From assembly GCA_013152165.1 (NCBI GenBank), contig JAADGY010000001.1, positions 1 through 14,999 on the forward strand: DNA of 14,999 nucleotides, given 5' to 3'. Every line of letters begins with the position of its first letter. Position 1 is the stretch's first letter. Origin of the DNA: a bacterium (GTDB taxonomy: Bacteria > Patescibacteriota > Microgenomatia > JAADGY01). This document shows, one piece after another, positions 5,385 through 12,662 of the stretch. The translations under genes and the position numbers were made by a program. The notes beneath the pieces were generated by a model that was given only the letters and a program-made list of their open reading frames with translations, made no database searches and was not told where the DNA came from.

Positions 5385-7157
5385 ATGATTACGTCAAGGG
5401 AGTTGATCAAAAAATATTTAGAGTTTTTTAAGTCAAAAGGCCATGTAATTGTGCCATCAGCACCTTTGATCCCAGAAGATGACCCGAGTGCTTTGTTTAT
5501 AAACTCCGGCATGCATCCGATGGCCCGGTTTTTTTTAGAAGGCAGGCACCCATTGGGAAATCGGATCGCCGACGTCCAAAGATGTGTACGAACAGATGAT
5601 ATAGAAGAGGTGGGTGATGCAACTCACCATACTTTTTTTGAAATGTTAGGGAATTGGAGTTTTGGCGATTATTTTAAAAAAGAGTCAATCAGGTTTTCGT
5701 ACGAGTTTTTGACTAAGCATTTAAACATCGAGCCTAATAGATTGTGGGTGACGGTGTTTGCAGGAGATGAGGATGCCCCGCGGGATGATGAATCCGCCAA
5801 ATATTGGCAAGAGGCGGGCATACCAAAGGAAAGAATTTTTTATTTGGGCAAAAAAGATAATTGGTGGGCGGTGGGGGAAACCGGGCCGTGCGGGCCGGAT
5901 ACTGAAGTTTTTTATGACACTGCCCCGGGCAGGCCATTAAAATCAGACAGTTGCGGGCCGGGTTGTGACAGCAGGTTTGTCGAGATTTGGAATAACGTTT
6001 TCATGGTGTATGACCGACAGGCCGACGGCGGTCTAAAAGAGCTGCCAGCTAAAAATGTCGATACCGGCATGGGGGTGGAAAGAGTAACCGCGGTCCTGCA
6101 AGGGAAAAAAGACAATTACCGAACCGAAGTTTTCTGGCCGGTAATAGAAGCCTGGGCCAAACAAAGTGGAAGAGGGTATGCGGCTGATGATAAAAGGCTG
6201 TATCGAATTATGGCTGATCATTTAAGGGCGGCTTTTTTTATTATTGCTGATGGAGTAATTCCCAGCAATGTAATGCAAGGGTATGTTTTGCGCCGGTTGA
6301 TAAGGCGGGCCCTGCGGGCTGGTTGGCAGGTCGGGTTTGGAAAGCGGTTTTATTTGCCAGCCTTTGAGTATTGGTACAATTTTTACCTTCAAACTTACCC
6401 TGAAATTAAGGAGTGTTTGGAAAAAGCTAAACAAGTAGTGGCGGGTGAGGAGGATAAATTTAGCCAAACTTTAAAAAGAGGTGAAAAGGAGCTTTGCAAG
6501 TTTTTAAACAAACAAAAAGATAGGGTTATAACTGGGAAAGAGGCTTTTTATTTTTATGAAACTTATGGATTGCCGCTTGAGATTGTGGCGGATGTTGTTA
6601 AAGAGATGGGTGGAAAGATAATTGAAAGACAAAAGTTTAACGAAGCGTTTAAGCAACACCAGCAAAAATCCCGGACTGCGGCGGCCGGCATGTTTAAAGG
6701 CGGCCTGGCTTCCCACCATCCACAAGCTGTTCGAATGCATACAGCTACCCATTTATTGCAGGCGGCTCTAAGGCAGGTATTGGGAGGCAAAGTCAAACAA
6801 GCAGGCAGCAAGATTGACGAAGAAAAACTGCGGTTTGATTTTACTTTTGATCGGGCTTTGACAAAAGAAGAGCTTAGGCAGGTGGAGGATTTGGTAAATC
6901 AAAAGATTAAGGAAGATCTGCCGGTTAGGTGGGAGGTTGTGGAGTTTGAAAAGGCCAAAAGAATGGGCGCTTTGGCTTTTTTTGAACATAAATATGATGA
7001 AAAGGTAAGGGTTTATACGATTGGGGATTTTTCGATCGAGGTCTGCGGCGGACCACATGTTAAATCGACATCCGAGGTGGGGGTGTTTAAAATCTTGAAA
7101 GAAAAATCTTCATCAGCCGGCGTCAGGCGGATTTACGCGACAGTGGAAACTAATTAA
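5385..7157 (+). CDS. alaS: Alanyl-tRNA synthetase lacking the C-Ala domain
   Basis: This class II synthetase charges tRNA-Ala with alanine. From ATG 5385 it has 590 residues. It contains the catalytic domain (INSGMHPMARFF, RCVRTDDIEEVG, TFFEMLGNWSFGDY, DTGMGVER), the middle tRNA-recognition region (ADHLRAAFFIIADGVIPSN, LRRLIRRALR) and the editing domain with zinc ligands HTATH (H452, H456) and CGGPH (C554, H558). It ends about 30 residues after the editing site. Typical bacterial AlaRS has about 870 residues with a coiled coil and a C-Ala (DHHA1) domain, so this form lacks both. The last codons run smoothly to TAA, so I see no frameshift. The start follows a leaderless promoter and gives the usual N-terminus. 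The 3' end is one base from the convergent ATP-grasp gene. Confidence 0.96.
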   Translation: MITSRELIKKYLEFFKSKGHVIVPSAPLIPEDDPSALFINSGMHPMARFFLEGRHPLGNRIADVQRCVRTDDIEEVGDATHHTFFEMLGNWSFGDYFKKESIRFSYEFLTKHLNIEPNRLWVTVFAGDEDAPRDDESAKYWQEAGIPKERIFYLGKKDNWWAVGETGPCGPDTEVFYDTAPGRPLKSDSCGPGCDSRFVEIWNNVFMVYDRQADGGLKELPAKNVDTGMGVERVTAVLQGKKDNYRTEVFWPVIEAWAKQSGRGYAADDKRLYRIMADHLRAAFFIIADGVIPSNVMQGYVLRRLIRRALRAGWQVGFGKRFYLPAFEYWYNFYLQTYPEIKECLEKAKQVVAGEEDKFSQTLKRGEKELCKFLNKQKDRVITGKEAFYFYETYGLPLEIVADVVKEMGGKIIERQKFNEAFKQHQQKSRTAAAGMFKGGLASHHPQAVRMHTATHLLQAALRQVLGGKVKQAGSKIDEEKLRFDFTFDRALTKEELRQVEDLVNQKIKEDLPVRWEVVEFEKAKRMGALAFFEHKYDEKVRVYTIGDFSIEVCGGPHVKSTSEVGVFKILKEKSSSAGVRRIYATVETN

Positions 7158-7158
7158 T

Positions 7159-8550
7159 TCAAGAAAGTAAAGACAGGAATCTGTTTGCAGGAGCAGTGGG
7201 GAGAAGCTGATTGACAACCCAGTTAAGAGAGGCGGCGGCAAAATCGGTTAGTTTGCGGGTGGAGTTCAGAATGGGGCGGGAAAAAATAAGGCGGGCGAGT
7301 TTACGATTAGGCTTGATAAGAGTGCCGGCCGGCATCAAACCATCGGTTAAGATAAATTGATTAGATTCAGGCGGAAAAAAACCTAAGGCAGGTTTAAGCC
7401 ACTTGAAACCACCCTGGTTATATGCGTATAAACCCGGTTTTAAGGTTTTTTGGATAGTGACGGATTTATTGGTCCGGTTTCTAAGAATTATATGCCCGCC
7501 CTGGAAAGATGTGTTTTTATAGCTTTGATTGATAAGATCGGGGTTTACAGAGAAGTTTTTATCAAAAAAGGCAAGGTAGTGCAGGACTTCGATGGGGATA
7601 AGGTGGCGCCAAAGTTGTAGGAAGGTTGAAATCGGCAGGTTGCCGGTTAGGCGGGCGTTGCATTCGCCCAGGTAGACCTTGTCTTTTTTGTCAACAAACA
7701 TGTCCAGGCCGAATATGCCCCGATAGCCACGGGCATGAAGATACTGCCCCAGCTGTTTGATTGCCCGGTCAACCTGCTGGTGGATAACAGAAGAAACATG
7801 GCCCCAACTATGGCCGTAAAAGCGGCCAAATTTATCGACCAACTGATATCTAATTTCACTCATCACAATACCGTGGCTTAAAAGACAGCCGTTAACTGTT
7901 ATTTCTTGGCCGTGGATATATTCAGGGCATAGGATTTCTGATCTGTTTTTAAGCCAATGTTGGAGTTGGCGGTGCTGCTGGCGGGTGCGCATGATAAAGG
8001 TGCCAAGCCCGCCACCTGAAATGGTTTGGGCATCTTGGAAGACAGCCGGAATTTTTTGATGAGTCAGCCACCAATCCCAGCTTTTATCCAAGATCTGGGC
8101 AGAGGTGCAAATACTAAAAGGCACGGTGTTTAGATGCAGGCGCTTTTTAAGCAGATAAAAGCTTTTTTTATTTTCCAGCTGCTGGCGCAGGTGCCAAGGA
8201 GCCACAAGAAGCTTAAGATTAAGCTGTTGGCCAAGTTTTTTGATTTTTGGGGATGATTTGTAGGCAGCTAAGTATTTAACTGGCAATGTTTTGACTAAAG
8301 ATTGATTTGTTTCAAGAATAGAATAGCTGCTGTGGGCTGGTTTTTGAGAAACATAGACGGTAACATTTTTAGGAAAATCAGATAAATCTAAACTTTTAAG
8401 GGCGGTTAGCAGATAAAATTTAAGCCCTAACAAACTAAGGCCAAGCCGGGTAAAGCCAGAAGCCGAAACCGCAAGTATTTGATGGTCTAGATAAGATAAG
8501 TTGTGCTTAAGATAAGAGGAAAGACTGGACCAGTCTGAACAGGCTTTCAT
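7159..8550 (-). CDS. ATP-grasp domain protein (carboxylate-amine ligase type)
   Basis: This 463-residue protein has an ATP-grasp fold. The glycine-rich loop is SGGGLGTF (residues 178-185), the adenine-region acidic stretch is CPEYIHGQE (208-216), and the metal site is GLDMFV followed by YLGECNARLTG (E296, N298, R300). Such enzymes activate a carboxylate as an acyl phosphate for ligation to an amine or thiol. The partner here is unknown. The Lys that normally precedes the glycine-rich loop appears to be Gln (Q172 in VFQDAQ), which may be typical of its subfamily. About 115 residues before and 150 after the core have no domain I recognise. The gene starts at the ATG at 8550, just after an extended -10 box, and has no Shine-Dalgarno. 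It diverges from the nusA operon. Confidence 0.82.
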   Translation of the reverse strand: MKACSDWSSLSSYLKHNLSYLDHQILAVSASGFTRLGLSLLGLKFYLLTALKSLDLSDFPKNVTVYVSQKPAHSSYSILETNQSLVKTLPVKYLAAYKSSPKIKKLGQQLNLKLLVAPWHLRQQLENKKSFYLLKKRLHLNTVPFSICTSAQILDKSWDWWLTHQKIPAVFQDAQTISGGGLGTFIMRTRQQHRQLQHWLKNRSEILCPEYIHGQEITVNGCLLSHGIVMSEIRYQLVDKFGRFYGHSWGHVSSVIHQQVDRAIKQLGQYLHARGYRGIFGLDMFVDKKDKVYLGECNARLTGNLPISTFLQLWRHLIPIEVLHYLAFFDKNFSVNPDLINQSYKNTSFQGGHIILRNRTNKSVTIQKTLKPGLYAYNQGGFKWLKPALGFFPPESNQFILTDGLMPAGTLIKPNRKLARLIFSRPILNSTRKLTDFAAASLNWVVNQLLPTAPANRFLSLLS

Positions 8551-8568
8551 GCTAAGTCATGTTAGCAT
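8549..8568. promoter_or_regulatory. Inverted repeat over the ATP-grasp promoter and start codon
   Basis: ATGCTAA (8549-8555) and TTAGCAT (8562-8568) are separated by 6 bp. On the minus strand this spans the -10 box (TGG-TATGCT, 8569-8564) and the start of the coding sequence. It could be an operator or an RNA hairpin at the 5' end. Only the symmetry is seen. Confidence 0.4.
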
Positions 8569-8584
8569 ACCAAAATTAAATTTA

Positions 8585-8603
8585 GCACATACCCGGTGTG
8601 TGC
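8585..8603. other. Hairpin between divergent ATP-grasp and nusA promoters
   Basis: GCACATAC can pair with GTGTGTGC (8 bp with one G-U, 3-nt loop). It lies upstream of both divergent promoters. It could be a protein-binding site; no poly-T tract marks it as a terminator. Confidence 0.3.
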
Positions 8604-8637
8604 AATTGGGAAGCGAAAGGGGGTTTTTCTTGTCTTG

Positions 8638-8646
8638 TGGTATACT
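8638..8646 (+). promoter_or_regulatory. Extended -10 promoter of the nusA-infB operon
   Basis: TGG-TATACT is an extended -10 box. Transcription should start near 8653, leaving a leader of about 60 nt before ATG 8714, unlike the leaderless genes nearby. No good -35 box is seen. Confidence 0.6.
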
Positions 8647-8681
8647 AAACAAGATAAAAATTAGTAAGTTTAAGGGTGTTT

Positions 8682-8705
8682 AAAAGCGGCGGGGGTCGCT
8701 TTTTT
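8682..8705 (+). terminator. Candidate attenuator in the nusA leader
   Basis: AAAAGCGGC (8682-8690) pairs with GTCGCTTTT (8695-8703), a 9-bp stem with one G-U, around a GGGG loop, and the T run continues to 8705. It has the form of an intrinsic terminator but lies between the nusA promoter and the nusA start codon, so it would end transcription early. NusA itself stimulates such termination in other bacteria, which suggests autoregulation (inference). Confidence 0.6.
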
Positions 8706-8713
8706 AATTTAAA

Positions 8714-9703
8714 ATGAAGGCTAATTTAAAAAAAATATTAACGGCCAGAAACGAGTTTTCAGCCGCTATAAACCAGATCTGTGCTGAAAGGGACATAAAA
8801 CCAGAGGTGGTTGTGGAAAGCATTGAAGAGGCGATTTTGGCGGCTTATCACAAAGACTATGAATGGGATGAAGAGGCCGAGTATGAAGTCGACATTTTGC
8901 CGGAAACAGGCGAGTTAAGAATTTTCAAAAATGGGCAGGATGTGACTCCATCAGGATTTGGCCGAATCGCGGCTCAAGCGGCCAAGCAGGTTATTTTGCA
9001 AAAAGTCAGGGAGGCTGAAAAAGAGGTAGCGGTTGGTAAATTGCTAGAGAAAGTAGGCCAGGTGGTCAGCGGTTCGATTTTTAGAAAAGAAGGGCCTAAT
9101 TACTATGTGCTTATCGGCAAGGTCGAGGCTTTGTTCCCTAAAAAAGAACAGGTGCCAACTGAAGAATACCAATTAAACCAAAGAATGCGGTTTTATGTTA
9201 AGGGCGAGGGTGAAACTCCTAAAAAGATAGAAACGGTGGTGGTTTCTCGGAGTGATCCGGAGTTTGTGGCCCAGCTTTTTTATCAAGAAGTGCCGGAAAT
9301 GAGAGCCGGCAGTGTGGTGATTAAGCATATTGCTCGGGAAGCTGGCCATCGAACTAAGATGGCGGTGGCTTCGACCAGAGCCGGAGTTGATCCGGTAGGC
9401 ACCTGCGTGGGCCAAAAGGGCATCCGGGTGCAGACAGTCATAAATGAGTTGGGTGGAGAAAAAATTGATGTGATTCAGTACAGCGACAACCCGGCGATGT
9501 TTGTGGCGGCGGCTTTGTCTCCGGCTGAGGGTTTAAAAATTGAGTTGGACGAAAAGAAAAAAACAGCCTATGTCTACGGTGATGCCGAACAGTTGGCTTT
9601 GGCGATCGGTAAGGAAGGTCAAAATGTCAGACTAGCCAGCAGGCTGACCGGCTGGGAAATCGAGATTATGTCGGAAGACAAAGACAAAAAAACGAAAAAA
9701 TAA
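8714..9703 (+). CDS. nusA: Transcription termination/antitermination factor NusA
   Basis: NusA binds RNA polymerase and the nascent RNA and modulates pausing and termination. The protein has 329 residues. Residues about 1-112 form the N-terminal polymerase-binding domain (EFSAAINQICAERDIKPE, AILAAYHKDY). Residues about 113-178 form the S1 domain, residues 200-270 KH1 (CVGQKGIRVQ) and residues 275-325 KH2 (AIGKEGQNVRLASRLTGW). It lacks the acidic repeats found at the C-terminus of the E. coli protein, as many bacterial NusA proteins do. The tail is Lys-rich (EDKDKKTKK). The ATG at 8714 gives the usual N-terminus and has no Shine-Dalgarno. It begins the operon nusA-infB-DHH-like; rimP, which usually precedes nusA, is absent here. 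Confidence 0.96.
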   Translation: MKANLKKILTARNEFSAAINQICAERDIKPEVVVESIEEAILAAYHKDYEWDEEAEYEVDILPETGELRIFKNGQDVTPSGFGRIAAQAAKQVILQKVREAEKEVAVGKLLEKVGQVVSGSIFRKEGPNYYVLIGKVEALFPKKEQVPTEEYQLNQRMRFYVKGEGETPKKIETVVVSRSDPEFVAQLFYQEVPEMRAGSVVIKHIAREAGHRTKMAVASTRAGVDPVGTCVGQKGIRVQTVINELGGEKIDVIQYSDNPAMFVAAALSPAEGLKIELDEKKKTAYVYGDAEQLALAIGKEGQNVRLASRLTGWEIEIMSEDKDKKTKK

Positions 9704-9742
9704 TCCCTTACAATAAAATTAGTTGGTTTAAGTTAGGAAAAA

Positions 9743-11188
9743 ATGGCTAAGATTAAAAAACCTCCGGTAATCGTGGTGCTTGGACATGTCGATCACGGCA
9801 AAACTAGCCTGTTGGACAATATCAGAAAGACCCATGTAGCGGAAAAGGAGGTAGGGGGGATAACTCAATCAATCGGGGCTTGGCAGGTGAAGGTCAAGGA
9901 TCAGTTGATAACATTTATTGATACGCCGGGGCATGCGGCTTTTACCGGCATGCGGTCTCGCGGAACCCAGATTGCGGATGTGGCGATATTAGTGGTGGCG
10001 GCTGACGATTCAGTTATGCCCCAAACCAAGGAAGCGATCAAGATAATCCAAGAAACCAAAACGCCGTTTGTGGTGGCGGTGACTAAAATTGACTTAGAGG
10101 GGGCTAACCTAGACAAGGTCAAGGCTGATTTAGCCAGAGAAAATGTGATTGTCGAGGATTACGGCGGCCAAGAAGTGATGGTGGGTGTGTCAAACAAAAC
10201 CGGAAAGGGTGTGGATGAGCTTTTGGAAATGGTTTTGTTAACTTACGAAATGAATCCGGCGATGGTGGAGGTAGAAAAGAAAGCTTCTGGATTTATATTA
10301 GAAACCTGGTTTGACAAGCATCGAGGCCATTTAGTTAGCGTAATTATCAGCGAGGGAAAACTGCAGGCTGGGGACGTGGTGGATGTGTCAGGGCAAAAAG
10401 CTAAGGTGCGGGCTTTATTTGATGAAAAGGGCAAGGCAATCAAGCAGGCTTTACCAGGCCAACCGGTCATGATTTGGGGTTTTGAACAAGCACCAGTGGT
10501 AGGCGAGGTGTTTAGGGCAAGCAGTGATAAAAAGATTGATAAAAAGGCCAAAAAAGGCCCACCGGCCAAGCTATTAAAGGAGCTTCAAGAAGATCTTGAG
10601 CAGATTGAGCAAGAAAAAGTGATTCCAATTTTTTTGAAAGCACCAACAAAGGGGGCGCTTGAGGCAATAGCCGGCAGCCTGCCGCCGCAAATAAAGGTGG
10701 TCTACCAAAACGTTGGCGAAGTAACCGAGTCAGAAGTGGCTTTAGCGGCGGCTTTCCAGGTAGAGATAGTCACTTTTCAGTTAAAACTTAGGCCGGCGAT
10801 TGCTTCATTGGCCGAAGCCGAAAAAGTCAAGATCAGCAATTTCCAGGTCATATACAAACTTTTAGAGGAGTTCGAACAGCGGGCTTTAAAGATGATGGAT
10901 GAAACGATCGACCAGGAGATTTTAGGCAAGGCGCAGGTGTTAAAGGTGTTTGATATCGGCAAATCAAAGATAGCTGGCTGTAAGGTAATAGAGGGCGAGT
11001 TAAAATTAAATGATGATGTCGAGATAGTCAGAAAAAATAAGATTATAGGAAAGGGGCGATTGACTGATTTGCAGATAAAAAACCAAAAAATGGAAAAGGT
11101 GGTGGCCGGCCAGGAATGCGGTGTTCGGTTGAAACCGGAAAGCCTTGACTTCAAAGAAGGTGATATGATATTATCCTATAAGAAATGA
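9743..11188 (+). CDS. infB: Translation initiation factor IF-2 (minimal form)
   Basis: IF-2 is the GTPase that brings initiator tRNA to the ribosome and promotes subunit joining. This protein has 481 residues and starts almost at the G domain: G1 is GHVDHGKT (14-21), G2 GGITQSIG (38-45), G3 DTPGH (60-64), G4 TKID (114-117) and G5 SNKTG (150-154). Domains II, III (IPIFLKAPTKGALEAI) and the initiator-tRNA-binding C2 domain (C-terminal half from about 385, including GQECGVRL) follow. The long N-terminal region of typical bacterial IF-2 (700-900 residues in total) is missing. G4 has Thr instead of the usual Asn of NKxD. It lies 39 bp after nusA with only a weak AGG ahead of the ATG. A TACAAT at 9709-9714 might be an internal promoter. 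Its stop overlaps the next start (ATGA). Confidence 0.96.
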   Translation: MAKIKKPPVIVVLGHVDHGKTSLLDNIRKTHVAEKEVGGITQSIGAWQVKVKDQLITFIDTPGHAAFTGMRSRGTQIADVAILVVAADDSVMPQTKEAIKIIQETKTPFVVAVTKIDLEGANLDKVKADLARENVIVEDYGGQEVMVGVSNKTGKGVDELLEMVLLTYEMNPAMVEVEKKASGFILETWFDKHRGHLVSVIISEGKLQAGDVVDVSGQKAKVRALFDEKGKAIKQALPGQPVMIWGFEQAPVVGEVFRASSDKKIDKKAKKGPPAKLLKELQEDLEQIEQEKVIPIFLKAPTKGALEAIAGSLPPQIKVVYQNVGEVTESEVALAAAFQVEIVTFQLKLRPAIASLAEAEKVKISNFQVIYKLLEEFEQRALKMMDETIDQEILGKAQVLKVFDIGKSKIAGCKVIEGELKLNDDVEIVRKNKIIGKGRLTDLQIKNQKMEKVVAGQECGVRLKPESLDFKEGDMILSYKK

Positions 11189-12036
11189 TATTGGAACAGA
11201 ATCAGGCGGAAGAATTAGTTGAAATATTTAAATCAGCCAAAAACATTGGCGTCTGCGTGGCTGATCAGCCGTTGGTGGATGAGGTTTTGCTGGCAGCTGG
11301 TTTGGGACTGAGTTTAAACATTGAAGGCAAAAAAAGCTGGTTTGGCGGGAATTACAAGATTGATTTGAATTTTCCCCACAAAGAAGCGGTTAAAGGCAAC
11401 GCCGGCAATCGAGATTTGGTTATTACCCTGCCCTATAAAGAGGCCGAGGTGGATCGGATCGCTACCCAGACGGTGGACGGCCGGATGCGAATAGTGGTAG
11501 AACCAAAAAACGAGGTTGATTTGATGGATGAGAACCAAGTCGAGATTTCATATCAGGGCCTGCGGGTAGATTTGATTATTTTAGTGGGGACCAAACAGTT
11601 GAGTGATTTGGGCGAGGTCTATAACCAAAACCGGCTGGTTTTTCAAGAGGTGCCGTTAATTCACCTGCATAAACCAGCGGTGGTTGGGTTGGGAAAGATA
11701 AATTTTGAGATTAGAAAGGCCAAGGGCGTGGTCGAGGTGGTAGAGATGCTTAAAAAATTAGGCATGAAACCAAATACCCAAGGATTGGATGTTTTGATGT
11801 GGAGTTTAAGGTATGCAACCGGCAATTTCAGACCGCCTATAACGGCTGAGGTTTTAGAAGCGGCTTCATGGCTGATCAAACAAGGAGCGGTTGATATGGA
11901 AGTCAAACAAGCACAAAAAATAGGCCAGGTTTGGAAATCCGGCAGTTGGGGAATGCCGCCGATGCCGACCGGACTGCCGATAAATACACAGCCAGAAAAC
12001 ATCCAGCAAGGGGCAAAACCGATTTCAACAAAATAA
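11185..12036 (+). CDS. Degenerate DHH-family protein (predicted pseudoenzyme)
   Basis: This 283-residue protein aligns by pattern with the DHH domain of NrnA-type phosphoesterases (oligoribonuclease/pAp phosphatase). The supporting blocks are DLIILVG (129-135), LGEVYNQNRLVFQEVPLIHLH with a following GLGKINF, and ATGNFRPPITAEVLEAASWL (211-230). The metal-binding residues look lost. The DHH triad position reads HLH (160-162), the Asp of DLIIVxD is G, the Asp of TDTGxF is A211, and motif I keeps at most one Asp (D32). The DHHA1 substrate-binding domain is also absent; the C-terminus is Gly/Pro-rich. It overlaps infB by 4 bp (ATGA), so translation is coupled. The position where rbfA and then nrnA often occur suggests a role linked to translation or RNA. 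The homology was judged by eye. Confidence 0.65.
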   Translation: MILEQNQAEELVEIFKSAKNIGVCVADQPLVDEVLLAAGLGLSLNIEGKKSWFGGNYKIDLNFPHKEAVKGNAGNRDLVITLPYKEAEVDRIATQTVDGRMRIVVEPKNEVDLMDENQVEISYQGLRVDLIILVGTKQLSDLGEVYNQNRLVFQEVPLIHLHKPAVVGLGKINFEIRKAKGVVEVVEMLKKLGMKPNTQGLDVLMWSLRYATGNFRPPITAEVLEAASWLIKQGAVDMEVKQAQKIGQVWKSGSWGMPPMPTGLPINTQPENIQQGAKPISTK

Positions 12037-12078
12037 TAATCTTTTAAAGATCACTTAGTTATTGGCGCGGGTTATCAT

Positions 12079-12169
12079 AAAAAAAGGCTACCGTAACTAC
12101 AAAACTTTCCTTAAGCATAAAATAAATTTTAGCTTGGGTGGGCCTGTAATTAAAGTAGCCTGTTTTTTT
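12079..12169. terminator. Bidirectional terminator structure between convergent operons
   Basis: GGCTAC (12086-12091) pairs with GTAGCC (12155-12160). These arms are preceded by A7 and followed by TG and T7, so on either strand the structure ends in a T run. Inside, AAGC-TAAAA (12113-12122, one bulged A) pairs with TTTTAGCTT (12127-12135). It sits between the DHH-like gene and the convergent RRM gene and can serve both. Confidence 0.6.
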
Positions 12170-12184
12170 GTTTAGGCAAGTTGA

Positions 12185-12445
12185 CTACCTGTCATCCCGC
12201 CGTGGTCTAGCTTCGTTAACAATCAGGTTACGGCCTTCGAACTCTTGGCCATTAAGCTTGTCAATGGCTTCTTGAGCTTGTTCGGGATCGGCCATTGTGA
12301 CAAATCCGAAACCTCTGGATCGACCGGTTTGACGATCATTAAGAACGACAGCGTCTTCGACATCACCATACTGAGCAAAAAGATCAGCTAATTGATTACT
12401 GGTGACTGAATAATTAAGGTTACCAACATAAAGTTTTACACTCAT
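12185..12445 (-). CDS. RRM-domain RNA-binding protein
   Basis: This 86-residue protein is essentially a single RRM (RNA recognition motif). RNP2 is LYVGNL (residues 5-10) and RNP1 is RGFGFVTM (44-51), both with the aromatic residues that stack on RNA bases, followed by a short Arg/Asp tail (ARPRRDDR). Small bacterial RRM proteins of this type, best known from cyanobacteria, bind single-stranded RNA and are often cold-induced; the role here is inferred. The ATG at 12445 is preceded by a G-rich Shine-Dalgarno (GGGGGGTGA) 9 nt upstream, unlike the leaderless genes nearby. A promoter about 220 bp upstream leaves a leader of about 200 nt. It converges on the DHH-like gene. Confidence 0.93.
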   Translation of the reverse strand: MSVKLYVGNLNYSVTSNQLADLFAQYGDVEDAVVLNDRQTGRSRGFGFVTMADPEQAQEAIDKLNGQEFEGRNLIVNEARPRRDDR

Positions 12446-12655
12446 GAATTTAGTTCACCCCCCTTCTTTGAATAAAAAATAATAAAGGATTAAATTCGTT
12501 GAAAATAAGGATAAGCTGTGGAAAAAAGGGAATAAGACCAACAAAACCAAAAAGAGGGAAAAAATACGGCAAACCAGTAGGCATAAAATCTTGGGGGGAT
12601 AAACAAATGCGGGAAATTAAACTATCCTTTTTCCTTCTCCTTTTTACTTTCCTAA
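12446..12655 (-). promoter_or_regulatory. Long 5' leader of the RRM gene with complementary G6/C6 tracts
   Basis: No convincing gene lies in this stretch. On the minus strand it reads as a leader with a purine-rich start (AAAAAGGAGAAGGAAAAAGG). A CCCCCC tract (12598-12593) occurs about 130 nt before the GGGGGG of the Shine-Dalgarno (12463-12458). Pairing of the two would hide the ribosome-binding site. The flanks do not extend the pairing, so it rests on 6 G-C pairs. Confidence 0.4.
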
Positions 12656-12662
12656 CAGATAC

